Below, piece after piece: positions 1 to 7,355 of a stretch of DNA of 29,426 nt. The notes below the pieces were generated by a model that saw only the letters and a program-made list of their open reading frames with translations, was not told the origin of the DNA and did not search any database. The first letter of the stretch is position 1. Each line of letters begins with the position of its first letter. Source of the stretch: Candidatus Brocadiia bacterium (lineage in GTDB: Bacteria > Planctomycetota > MHYJ01 > WSZJ01); the NCBI GenBank assembly GCA_013360825.1, contig JABWAY010000005.1, forward strand, positions 1 through 29,426, read 5' to 3'. Both the position numbers and the translations under genes were made by a program.

Positions 1-2
1 TC

Positions 3-164
3 CTCGCGAACGCGCGCGGGACCGGGGGGTTCGGGTACGACCCCGTGTTCTACGTGGAGGACCTCGGGCGGACGTTCGCCGAGGCGGACTCGAGTGAAAA
101 ACATGCCCTGTCGCATCGCGGCAGGGCTCTGGCCGAACTCAAGCGGAAGATCCAGGAGGCGACC
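3..164 (+). CDS. rdgB: C-terminal part of RdgB/HAM1 XTP/dITP pyrophosphatase, in frame with GuaB (5' end outside window)
   Basis: Reading from base 3 gives the family's C-terminal signature: GGFGYDPVFYVEDLG, then TFAEADSSEKHALSHRGRAL. In known RdgB proteins this block carries substrate-binding residues (FGYD and SHR motifs) and the protein ends shortly afterwards. The family hydrolyses ITP, dITP and XTP to monophosphates and so cleans the nucleotide pool. Here the frame does not stop: it passes through about ten further residues straight into the N-terminus of IMP dehydrogenase at base 165. No stop codon occurs in this frame before 1629, and the nearest stop in the +1 alternative frame is at 208-210, already inside guaB. 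The N-terminal two thirds lie outside the window. The family call is firm; whether the product is a fused protein is inference. Confidence 0.85.
154..159 (+). promoter_or_regulatory. Shine-Dalgarno for internal guaB start
   Basis: A perfect AGGAGG lies five bases before the GTG at 165, inside the continuous rdgB-guaB frame. It decides the guaB start: initiation here gives a GuaB of normal length and N-terminus, whether or not the upstream fusion is also translated. Confidence 0.75.
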
Positions 165-1631
165 GTGGACAAATTCGTGGGCGAGGGGATCACCTTCGAC
201 GACGTGCTGATCGTCCCGGGCAAGAGCGACATCATCCCCCGGGAGACGGATCTCCGGACGACGCTCTGCCGCGGCATCACGCTCAACATCCCCCTTCTGT
301 CCAGCGCCATGGACACCGTCACCGAGGCGCGCCTCGCGATCGCCCTCGCGCAGGAGGGCGGGCTCGGGATCATCCACAAGAACATCGGCGCGGAGGAGCA
401 GGCCCGCGAGGTGTTCAAGGTCAAACGGAGCGAGAACGGCGTGATCAACGACCCCATCACCCTTCCCCCCAACGCCACCGTCGGCGACGCGAACCGGATC
501 ATGGCGGAGCACAATGTGAACGGGATCCCGATCGTGGACGCGGCCGGGACGCTCGCCGGAATCCTGACCCACCGCGACCTGCGCTTCCAGAGGAGCGAGA
601 CGACGCCGGTGTCGGAGGTGATGACGCGGGACAAGCTGGTGACGGCGAAGCCCGGGACGACGCTGGACATGGCCCGGGATGTGCTGTTTCGCGCGAAGGT
701 GGAGAAGCTGCTGATCGTGGACGGGAAGGGGAAGCTGCGCGGGCTGATCACGATGCGGGACATCAACAAGATGGAGAAGTTTCCGCAGGCGTGCAAGGAC
801 GCGCGGGGGCGGCTGCGGGTCGGGGCGGCGGTGAGCGTGAACGACCTGGAGCGGGTGGAGCGGCTGGTGAAGAGCGACGTGGACGTGATCGTGGTGGACA
901 CGGCGCACGGGCATTCGCGGAACGTGATTGAGACGGTGAAGGCGATCCGGTCGCGGTGGAAGGTGCCGGTGATTGCGGGGAACATCGCGACGGGGGAGGC
1001 GGCGAGGGACCTGATCGAGGCGGGGGCGGACGGGCTGAAGGTGGGGATCGGGCCCGGGGCGATCTGCACGACGCGGATCGTGGCGGGGGCGGGGGTGCCG
1101 CAGATCACGGCGGTGATGTCGGTGGTGAAGGTGGCGGCGGCGGCGAAGATCCCGGTGATCAGCGACGGGGGGATCAAGCATTCCGGGGACATCGCGAAGG
1201 CGATCGCGGCGGGGGCGAGCGCGGTGATGATCGGGAGCCTGTTCGCGGCGACGACCGAGGCGCCGGGGGAGATGGTGATTTACAAGGGGCGGCAGTACAA
1301 GACGTACCGCGGGATGGGGTCGCTGGGGGCGATGGTGAAGGGCGGGAAGGAGCGGTACGGGCAGAAGGACGTGGCGCAGGCGGAGAAGCTGGTGCCGGAG
1401 GGGGTGGAGGGGCGGGTTCCGTTCCGGGGGCCGCTTTCGGAGTATGTGTACCAGCTGGTGGGCGGGCTGCGGGCGGGGATGGGGTACGCGGGGTCGAAGA
1501 CGATCGACGATCTGCGGACGAAGGCGCAGTTCATCCGGATCACGGCGGCGGGGGTGCGGGAGAGCCATCCGCACGACATCGTGATCACGAAGGAGGCGCC
1601 GAACTACTGGGTGGAGACGTCGGAGCAGTAG
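165..1631 (+). CDS. guaB: Inosine-5'-monophosphate dehydrogenase
   Basis: Oxidises IMP to XMP with NAD+, the committed step of GMP synthesis in the cytosol. From GTG165 the product is 488 residues, the usual bacterial length, and begins with the expected GEGITFDDVLIVPGKS. Two CBS domains interrupt the barrel (roughly residues 90-205). The catalytic loop reads GPGAICTTR with the nucleophile at Cys301, followed by the flap segment MGSLGAMVKGG and an RVPFRGPL segment. GTG165 is chosen because of AGGAGG five bases upstream and because the family starts only a few residues before the TFDDVL motif. The same frame is open upstream into rdgB, so a fusion protein is possible. Fourfold codons change from mixed C/G endings to almost only G endings after about base 600. 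guaA lies 2.4 kb downstream, not in the same operon. Confidence 0.97.
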   Translation: MDKFVGEGITFDDVLIVPGKSDIIPRETDLRTTLCRGITLNIPLLSSAMDTVTEARLAIALAQEGGLGIIHKNIGAEEQAREVFKVKRSENGVINDPITLPPNATVGDANRIMAEHNVNGIPIVDAAGTLAGILTHRDLRFQRSETTPVSEVMTRDKLVTAKPGTTLDMARDVLFRAKVEKLLIVDGKGKLRGLITMRDINKMEKFPQACKDARGRLRVGAAVSVNDLERVERLVKSDVDVIVVDTAHGHSRNVIETVKAIRSRWKVPVIAGNIATGEAARDLIEAGADGLKVGIGPGAICTTRIVAGAGVPQITAVMSVVKVAAAAKIPVISDGGIKHSGDIAKAIAAGASAVMIGSLFAATTEAPGEMVIYKGRQYKTYRGMGSLGAMVKGGKERYGQKDVAQAEKLVPEGVEGRVPFRGPLSEYVYQLVGGLRAGMGYAGSKTIDDLRTKAQFIRITAAGVRESHPHDIVITKEAPNYWVETSEQ

Positions 1632-1645
1632 CGCGGGGGGGAGCG

Positions 1646-2296
1646 ATGGGGCGGCGCGGCGTCTGGGCGGTGCTCGCGGTGCTGGCCGGGTGTACGGCCG
1701 GGCCGAAGGCTCCCGCGCGGACGGAGGGGGAGCGGGCCGAGGGGCTGCGCGCGGCGCACGGGATCGAGCTGCTGGGAGCCTGGCGGGATACGGAGCTGCT
1801 CGAACTCCGCGCGGCGCTGGCCTGCTACCCGAACAGGGATTTCTCCGGCGTGACGCTGGTGCGCGAGGTCGGCACGCAGGAGCGCGGCGGGCAGTACCAC
1901 CGGGGGCGGATCGCGGTCCGCGAGGCGTCGATGGACGTCCTGGTGCACGAGCTCGGACACGCCGTCCACTCGCGGTGCCCCGGAGCGGCGGAGATCAACG
2001 CGGCGCTCGCCAACATCCTGCCGTTCGACTCGTTCCACCGCGTCTCCTCATGGGAAGACGGAACGGACGGCCCGCGGGCCGGGTTCGTCTCCCCCTACGC
2101 GGCGATGGACGTGAACGAGTGCGTCGCGGAGTCGCTGGCGGCGGTGAAACTCTGGGTTGCCGAGGGGCGCGGGCCGCTCGCGGACGTCGATTGGACCGAT
2201 CAGCGCTTCCAGACCGTCTACGAAATCCTCTCGCGCCACAATCTGCTGACGGAGGAGGACTGGGGCGCGATCCGCTGGCTCAGGATGCGGCGCTGA
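1646..2296 (+). CDS. Putative zinc-metalloprotease lipoprotein (HExxH)
   Basis: A 216-residue protein starting at ATG1646, 14 bases after guaB, with a G-rich region just upstream as ribosome site. The N-terminus has a short arginine-containing n-region, a hydrophobic stretch and a lipobox LAGC with Cys16, so export and lipid anchoring are predicted. VHELGH (His101, Glu102, His105) is a gluzincin-type zinc-binding motif, and NECVAES at 157-163 could supply the third ligand (Glu162), as in families with a downstream NExxAE. Four further cysteines are present. I do not recognise a named family, and the substrate is unknown. Its 3' end overlaps the convergent gene by 17 bp. An inactive HExxH protein cannot be excluded. 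Confidence 0.8.
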   Translation: MGRRGVWAVLAVLAGCTAGPKAPARTEGERAEGLRAAHGIELLGAWRDTELLELRAALACYPNRDFSGVTLVREVGTQERGGQYHRGRIAVREASMDVLVHELGHAVHSRCPGAAEINAALANILPFDSFHRVSSWEDGTDGPRAGFVSPYAAMDVNECVAESLAAVKLWVAEGRGPLADVDWTDQRFQTVYEILSRHNLLTEEDWGAIRWLRMRR

Positions 2297-2597
2297 CCGG
2301 GGCGTCGGCGAGCCGGCCCGCCTCGATCGCGAGTTCTTTCACGTCCTCCCAGACCGCGCGGTCCGCGGCGTTTCCGTTGGCCAGCGTCCGGACCGCGACG
2401 CAGAGCGGGCGGATGAACAGGACCGCGGCCTCGGCGCGCGCGGGGTTCGGGTCGCCCACGGCCGCCTGAAGGCGGACGGTGAACTCGCGCACCGCGCTCG
2501 CCAGGTCGTGCCTCCCCCTGTCGAGCCGGTCGGAGAGCTGGAACAGGACCGGAATGAGCGATTCGCGGGCGAAACGCCGGGCAGTGAGGTCGCGCAT
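2280..2597 (-). CDS. Hypothetical helical protein
   Basis: About 105 residues from ATG2597 (a GTG at 2624 would add nine residues). The sequence is rich in Ala, Arg, Leu and Glu with heptad-like spacing, so mostly alpha-helical; no signal peptide, membrane segment or known motif was seen. The start has no clear ribosome site. It lies downstream of the dodecin gene on the same strand (143 bases from stop to ATG), with a hairpin between, so co-transcription is uncertain. The coding call rests on balanced protein-like composition compared with the very Arg/Pro-rich alternative frames. Function unknown. Confidence 0.55.
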   Translation of the reverse strand: MRDLTARRFARESLIPVLFQLSDRLDRGRHDLASAVREFTVRLQAAVGDPNPARAEAAVLFIRPLCVAVRTLANGNAADRAVWEDVKELAIEAGRLADAPVSAAS

Positions 2598-2692
2598 GGG
2601 TGGGGTCCGCGAGAGAGGGTTCACCTGCTCTATCGGCGCGCCGCGGGGGAGAGGGTGAGCGGGAATGCGCAGATCCGGCTCCCCGTCGGCGC

Positions 2693-2722
2693 CGGCGGGG
2701 TGCCGTCCACTCCACCCCGCCG
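2693..2722 (-). terminator. Hairpin downstream of dodecin gene
   Basis: A perfect 10-bp GC-rich stem (CGGCGGGGTG with its complement, 10-base loop) lies 17 bases beyond the dodecin stop codon. No T-run follows on the minus strand, so it may be an inefficient or Rho-assisted terminator, or only mRNA protection. Confidence 0.4.
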
Positions 2723-2739
2723 CCGCCGCAGGACCGGAA

Positions 2740-2943
2740 TCAGTTCTCGAGAATGAACGTCACGCTCAGGTGAACCCGGTACTCCTTCACCTTGTTCTTC
2801 TCCACCTTGATCGCCTGCTTCGTGACCTCGACCCCGGTGATCCCGCGAAGCGTCTTCGCCGCACGGTCCACCCCCGCCTTGATCGCGTCCTCGAACCCCT
2901 TGTCGGACGACGCCACCAGCTCCGTGACTCTCGCGACGGCCAT
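2740..2943 (-). CDS. Dodecin family protein
   Basis: A 67-residue protein matching the dodecin fold: VTELVASSDKGFEDAI, a helix with RAAKTLRG, then the strand pair GVEVTKQAIKVEKNKVKEYR ending in TFILEN. Dodecins assemble as hollow dodecamers; many bind flavins, others bind different ligands. The start ATG2943 follows AAGGAG at good spacing. The tryptophan that stacks on flavin in classical bacterial and haloarchaeal dodecins is replaced here by Gly37 in TLRGITGVEV, so flavin binding should not be assumed. The gene is divergent from the TIGR01777 epimerase gene, with 102 bases between start codons. Confidence 0.93.
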   Translation of the reverse strand: MAVARVTELVASSDKGFEDAIKAGVDRAAKTLRGITGVEVTKQAIKVEKNKVKEYRVHLSVTFILEN

Positions 2944-2953
2944 GTTGCTCTCC

Positions 2954-2981
2954 TTGACGTTTTCGTACGATGGTTTAGAAC
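2954..2981 (+). promoter_or_regulatory. Possible sigma-70-type promoter for the epimerase gene
   Basis: TTGACG (2954-2959), a 16-base spacer and TAGAAC (2976-2981) lie in the divergent gap before the gene at 3046. The -35 is good and the -10 is moderate. Predicted start near 2988. Confidence 0.4.
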
Positions 2982-3045
2982 GGGGAGCGTATCGGCGCCC
3001 CGCGCACTGTCAAGCAGCTTCCTTCCGCCCTGGAGATCGCCCCCG

Positions 3046-3966
3046 ATGAAAATCGCCGTGACCGGCGCGACCGGCTTCGTCGGTCGCCACCTCTGTGCCG
3101 CCCTGCTCGAACGGAAACACTCCGTGGTCGCCCTGACCCGCGATCCGGGGAAGGCCCCCCGTGGCACGGAGGCGAAGGCCTGGGATGCGAAGGACGCGGA
3201 GGCGCTGAAAAAGGCGACGGCCGGGTGCGACGCGATCATCAACCTCGCGGGGGAGAACATCTTTGCGAAGAAGTGGGACGCCGGGTTCAAGCTGCTGTTG
3301 CGGTCGTCGCGGGTGGACGTCACGAAGGCCTGCGTCGAGGCGTGCAGGGCCGAAGGCGGCCCGAAGACCCTCGTGAGCGCCAGCGCGATCGGGCTCTACG
3401 GGCCGCGCGGGGCCGCTCCCGTGGACGAGGAGGCCGTGGGCGACCAGTGGAACCTGCTGTCGAGCGTCTGCCTCGAATGGGAATACGAGTCGCGCCGCGC
3501 GGAATCCGCGGGCGTCCGCACCTGCATCATCCGCACCGGCGTCGTCCTCGGCCGGGACGGCGGCGCGCTCGAGAAAATGCTCCCGCCGTTCCGCGCCGGA
3601 TTCGGAGGCCCGATCGGCAGCGGCGCCCAGGGGCTCAGCTGGATCCACATCGACGACCTCTGCGGAATCTACGTGAAAGCCGTCGAAGACGCCGCCTGGA
3701 AAGGCGTCTACAACGCCGTTTCGCCGAACCCTCTGTCGAACCGGGCCTTCTCGTCGGCGCTCGGCCGCGTCCTGCGCCGCCCTGCATTCTTCCCGACCCC
3801 CCCGTTTGTCCTGCACTTCTTGCTCGGCGAGGTCGCCTCGCTCCTGACCACCGGCCAGTTCGTCCTCCCGAAACGCACCCTGGAAGGCGGGTATGCGTTC
3901 CGGTACCCGGAGGCGGAGGCCGCACTCCGCAGCCTTCTCGGCGTTCCGGAGGCCCGGACGGCCTGA
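3046..3966 (+). CDS. TIGR01777/YfcH-type SDR epimerase
   Basis: A 306-residue extended short-chain dehydrogenase. The N-terminus MKIAVTGATGFVGRHL is a Rossmann TGxxGxxG nucleotide-binding motif. Conserved TIGR01777 signatures follow: NLAGENI, a SASAIGLYG segment, CIIRTGVVLGRDGGAL and a GSGAQGLSWIHIDDL block. The C-terminal DUF1731-like tail (about residues 250-300) includes TTGQFVLPKRTLEGG. The family resembles nucleoside-diphosphate-sugar epimerases, but the substrate is unsettled, and the usual catalytic YxxxK is not evident. The start is ATG3046, with GGAG about ten bases upstream; upstream in-frame sequence overlaps the divergent dodecin and is not family-like. Confidence 0.92.
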   Translation: MKIAVTGATGFVGRHLCAALLERKHSVVALTRDPGKAPRGTEAKAWDAKDAEALKKATAGCDAIINLAGENIFAKKWDAGFKLLLRSSRVDVTKACVEACRAEGGPKTLVSASAIGLYGPRGAAPVDEEAVGDQWNLLSSVCLEWEYESRRAESAGVRTCIIRTGVVLGRDGGALEKMLPPFRAGFGGPIGSGAQGLSWIHIDDLCGIYVKAVEDAAWKGVYNAVSPNPLSNRAFSSALGRVLRRPAFFPTPPFVLHFLLGEVASLLTTGQFVLPKRTLEGGYAFRYPEAEAALRSLLGVPEARTA

Positions 3967-4026
3967 CCCGGGGCTCGACGTGCGGCATTCGTTGCCAGAT
4001 CGCGCCGTCGCGGATTGAATTGCCCC

Positions 4027-5565
<1,539 letters not shown>

Positions 5566-5580
5566 GCGCGCCGCGCCCGC

Positions 5581-6258
5581 TCAGTTCCGGGCGGTCGAAA
5601 TCGGCGCGGCCTTGAGATTCAGGCCACCGTCCGCCTCGATCGTCAGCCGGTACGTCCGCCCGACCTCCAGCCGCAGGTAAACCGCCTCCCCCTGCGCCAC
5701 CCGGACCCCCTCCTTCGCCGCCGCATCCGGGTCCGCCGTGAATTCCCAGAACCGCTTCCAGAGCGACCGCTCGAACTCCCCCGCGCCTACCCGCAGCGCA
5801 TCGGGGACGCCGTCCTCGCCCGCGGCATCGATCGGGAACCCGTCCGCCGGCGCCTGGTACTCGCCGAAAACCCTGCGGAACAGGTGAAGCGACCGGCCGC
5901 GCAACGGGTCCCCGGCGCCGACCCAGGAGTCCTCGAACTTGAGGACCAGGGCGTCGAAGTAGGCGACGTCGCCGGCGACGGTGAATTCGCGCGGGGGCAG
6001 GGGGTTGAGGAAGCGGTCGTACTCATGGAATCGGAAGGTGGTCCGGGCCTCGCGGCCGCGGCCGCCGGTGCGACCGGTGACGACGATGTCCGCGACGCGG
6101 AATTCGTTACCGAGGCGTGACAGGGCTTCCTGGAGCCGGCGATTCTCGCGGACGACGTCGTTCTGGCGGCGTTCGCGGATGAAGAGGCCCCATCCGACGG
6201 CGCCGGCGAGGGCGAGGAGCAGGGAGAAGCCGATGACAAGGCGTGCAGGGAGGCGCAT
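5581..6258 (-). CDS. Membrane-anchored hypothetical protein
   Basis: 225 residues. After MRLPAR comes one hydrophobic segment (about 7-27), then a positively charged, probably coiled-coil stretch (about 28-55), so a single-pass protein with an extracytoplasmic domain is predicted. The remainder has alternating strands, including FRFHEYDRFLNPLPPREFTVAGD and a segment on the length-dependent size of a FEDSWVG region; no enzyme motif was found. I do not recognise the family. No Shine-Dalgarno is visible at ATG6258. Its start lies 48 bases from the inverted-repeat element at 6306, so that region may also control this gene. Confidence 0.8.
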   Translation of the reverse strand: MRLPARLVIGFSLLLALAGAVGWGLFIRERRQNDVVRENRRLQEALSRLGNEFRVADIVVTGRTGGRGREARTTFRFHEYDRFLNPLPPREFTVAGDVAYFDALVLKFEDSWVGAGDPLRGRSLHLFRRVFGEYQAPADGFPIDAAGEDGVPDALRVGAGEFERSLWKRFWEFTADPDAAAKEGVRVAQGEAVYLRLEVGRTYRLTIEADGGLNLKAAPISTARN

Positions 6259-6305
6259 GGTCGGGATATCGGCGCCCGGAGGGGGGCGACTGGAGGGGAA
6301 TTGGC

Positions 6306-6340
6306 GTTACGCCTCCGTAACCGGTAACGTGCCCGGTAAC
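6306..6340. promoter_or_regulatory. GTTAC-N6-GTAAC inverted repeat plus GGTAAC repeats (site A)
   Basis: GTTAC (6306-6310) and its complement GTAAC (6317-6321) form a 16-bp inverted repeat. Two more GGTAAC words follow at 6323-6328 and 6335-6340, 12 bp apart. The repeat is centred about 95 bp before the predicted start of the first GGCACG-type promoter, a typical enhancer position for an NtrC-family activator. The same 16-bp geometry occurs at 7313-7328 and, with one mismatch, at 7336-7351 and 8728-8743. Confidence 0.65.
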
Positions 6341-6382
6341 AGAAAAGCGGGTCCGCGCGGGGTGTGGAAGGGGCGGCGGGTG

Positions 6383-6398
6383 TGGCACGCCCGTTGCA
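6383..6398 (+). promoter_or_regulatory. Sigma-54 promoter P1
   Basis: TGGCACG-N4-TTGCA matches the RpoN consensus exactly, with GG (6384-6385) and GC (6396-6397) ten bases apart. Predicted start near 6409. It points toward the pseudopilin gene at 6665, giving a leader of about 255 bases that contains the first palindrome and a GGCGCC stem-loop (6450-6469). Activation would need an AAA+ activator such as the one encoded at 7356. Confidence 0.8.
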
Positions 6399-6430
6399 TC
6401 AGCAGGGCCTGCGGCACATGTTCCCGCCGT

Positions 6431-6449
6431 TTTGACGCATTGCGTCAAA
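6431..6449. promoter_or_regulatory. Palindrome 1, perfect 19 bp
   Basis: TTTGACGCATTGCGTCAAA, perfect around a central T at 6440. It lies about 31 bp downstream of the P1 start and about 179 bp upstream of the P2 start. Probable binding site of a dimeric regulator; the protein is unknown. Confidence 0.7.
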
Positions 6450-6524
6450 GGCGCCGCCGATCAGGCGCCCGCACGACCCGCGCCGGCCCCCCCGACGTTT
6501 CCCCGGGGCCGCGCGAACTCCCGT

Positions 6525-6543
6525 ATTGACGCATTGCGTCAAT
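6525..6543. promoter_or_regulatory. Palindrome 2, perfect 19 bp
   Basis: ATTGACGCATTGCGTCAAT, centre 6534, about 85 bp before the predicted P2 start. It is the same 17-bp core as palindrome 1. An A-rich island (6556-6564), rare in this GC-rich region, lies between it and P2 and could favour DNA bending. Confidence 0.7.
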
Positions 6544-6592
6544 CGCGCTCTTCGCAAATAAAAACAGCGGAGTTCCACCCGGCGCGATTCCG

Positions 6593-6608
6593 CGGCACGC
6601 GCGTTGCA
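6593..6608 (+). promoter_or_regulatory. Sigma-54 promoter P2
   Basis: CGGCACG-N4-TTGCA with correct GG-N10-GC spacing (GG 6594-6595, GC 6606-6607). It agrees with P1 at 14 of 16 positions and lies exactly 210 bp downstream of it. Predicted start near 6619, 46 bases before the pilin start codon. Confidence 0.75.
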
Positions 6609-6630
6609 GATTCTCTCCCCTGTGCGTTTA

Positions 6631-6645
6631 TGACGCAGTGCGTCA
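6631..6645. promoter_or_regulatory. Palindrome 3, perfect 15 bp
   Basis: TGACGCAGTGCGTCA, centre 6638, a shorter copy of the element with G in the centre. It lies about 19 bp into the predicted P2 transcript and 20 bp before the pilin start codon, a position where a bound protein would more likely block than activate. Confidence 0.65.
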
Positions 6646-6664
6646 ATCCGCCAAGGGGGGACCG

Positions 6665-7159
6665 ATGCGACGGAGCCGGGGCTTCACGCTGATCGAACTG
6701 GTCGTGACCGTCGGTATCCTCGGCATCCTCTTCGGCGCCCTCGTCATCTCCAGCATCGGCATCACGCGCCGCGCCCGTATCGAGAGCAGCCGCGCGCTCG
6801 TGCGCGCTCTCGACACCGGGTGCGAGGCGTACGCCGTGAAATTCGGACGCTATCCGGGCGCGCCCGCGACCACCGCGGACACGACCACCCTTCACCAGGC
6901 GCTGTGCGTTCCCCTCAACGCCACGGGGGGGAACGCCGGCCCTGGGCCCGGGAAGACGTGGGGGCCGTTCTGCGAGCTTCCCGGCTGGCGCACCCGGAAT
7001 GCGCCCCAGATTCACGACGACTGGGGATGGCCGGTGAGGTACTCGTTCCCCGGGCTGGACCATTCCGGGACGGGCGGGCTGGACAATCGGCGCCGGTTCG
7101 ACATCGACGCCTCGAGCGTGGACGCGCCGGGGCTGGGGAACTGGAGCCTCGATCGATGA
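6665..7159 (+). CDS. Type II secretion/type IV pilus-type pseudopilin, GspG-like
   Basis: 164 residues. MRRSRG is a class III leader, and cleavage before Phe would give FTLIELVVTVGILGILFG with Glu5, the hallmark recognised by prepilin peptidase and N-methylase. After the hydrophobic helix, the soluble part carries DTGCEAYAVKFGRYPG and ends in a short glycine-rich tail (NWSLDR), as in GspG-type major pseudopilins. ATG6665 follows an AGGGGGG ribosome site four bases upstream. The DTGCEAY motif is repeated in the protein at 9453, so the two are paralogues. The gene stands alone between the complex promoter region and the regulator gene. It could be a major pilin-like subunit; secretion versus pilus role cannot be decided here. 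Confidence 0.9.
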   Translation: MRRSRGFTLIELVVTVGILGILFGALVISSIGITRRARIESSRALVRALDTGCEAYAVKFGRYPGAPATTADTTTLHQALCVPLNATGGNAGPGPGKTWGPFCELPGWRTRNAPQIHDDWGWPVRYSFPGLDHSGTGGLDNRRRFDIDASSVDAPGLGNWSLDR

Positions 7160-7224
7160 ATCGCGCGATGGCGGGTGGGGAGAGGGCGGCGCCGGCGGGG
7201 ACCGCGGGGCGGGATTCTGTCCGC

Positions 7225-7252
7225 CCGGGCTGGAGCCGAGCTCCTGGCCCGG
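7225..7252. terminator. Strong hairpin between pilin and regulator genes
   Basis: CCGGGC-x-GGAGC pairs with GCTCC-xx-GCCCGG around a CGA loop, leaving a one/two-base internal bulge. A second 6-bp stem, GGGCGG/CCGCCC (7207-7226), overlaps it. No T-run follows. It probably separates the pilin transcript from the regulator gene. Confidence 0.4.
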
Positions 7253-7312
7253 TGGGGCGCTCGGAATGAAACTCGAGACCCCGGCTCGACTTGAGGACGC
7301 CCCTGTGGTAAA

Positions 7313-7351
7313 GTTACCATCCGGTAACGCCAAGGTTTACGGAGCGGTAAC
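7313..7351. promoter_or_regulatory. Two GTTAC-N6-GTAAC-type sites before regulator gene (sites B and C)
   Basis: Site B, 7313-7328, is GTTACC-N4-GGTAAC, a perfect 16-bp inverted repeat. Site C, 7336-7351, is TTTAC-N6-GTAAC with one mismatch. They are 23 bp apart, and C ends four bases before the ATG at 7356. The position suggests autoregulation by the encoded regulator, more likely repression because no GG-N10-GC promoter was found here. Confidence 0.6.
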
Positions 7352-7355
7352 AACC

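Noticed and set aside
956..1645. Upstream extension of the HExxH lipoprotein into guaB
   Set aside because: Gly/Arg/Asp-only sequence from the G-rich guaB 3' half; the lipobox signal begins at ATG1646.
4015..4026. TTG start for guaA
   Set aside because: Adds four non-conserved residues; ATG4027 fits the family N-terminus.
6410..6424. Third sigma-54 promoter (GCGGCACATG)
   Set aside because: The -24 half resembles the consensus but the -12 GC is not at the correct spacing.
7160..7355. Sigma-54 promoter before the regulator gene
   Set aside because: A TGGCCCGG segment near 7245 looked similar but has CG, not GC, at the -12 position; no GG-N10-GC found.
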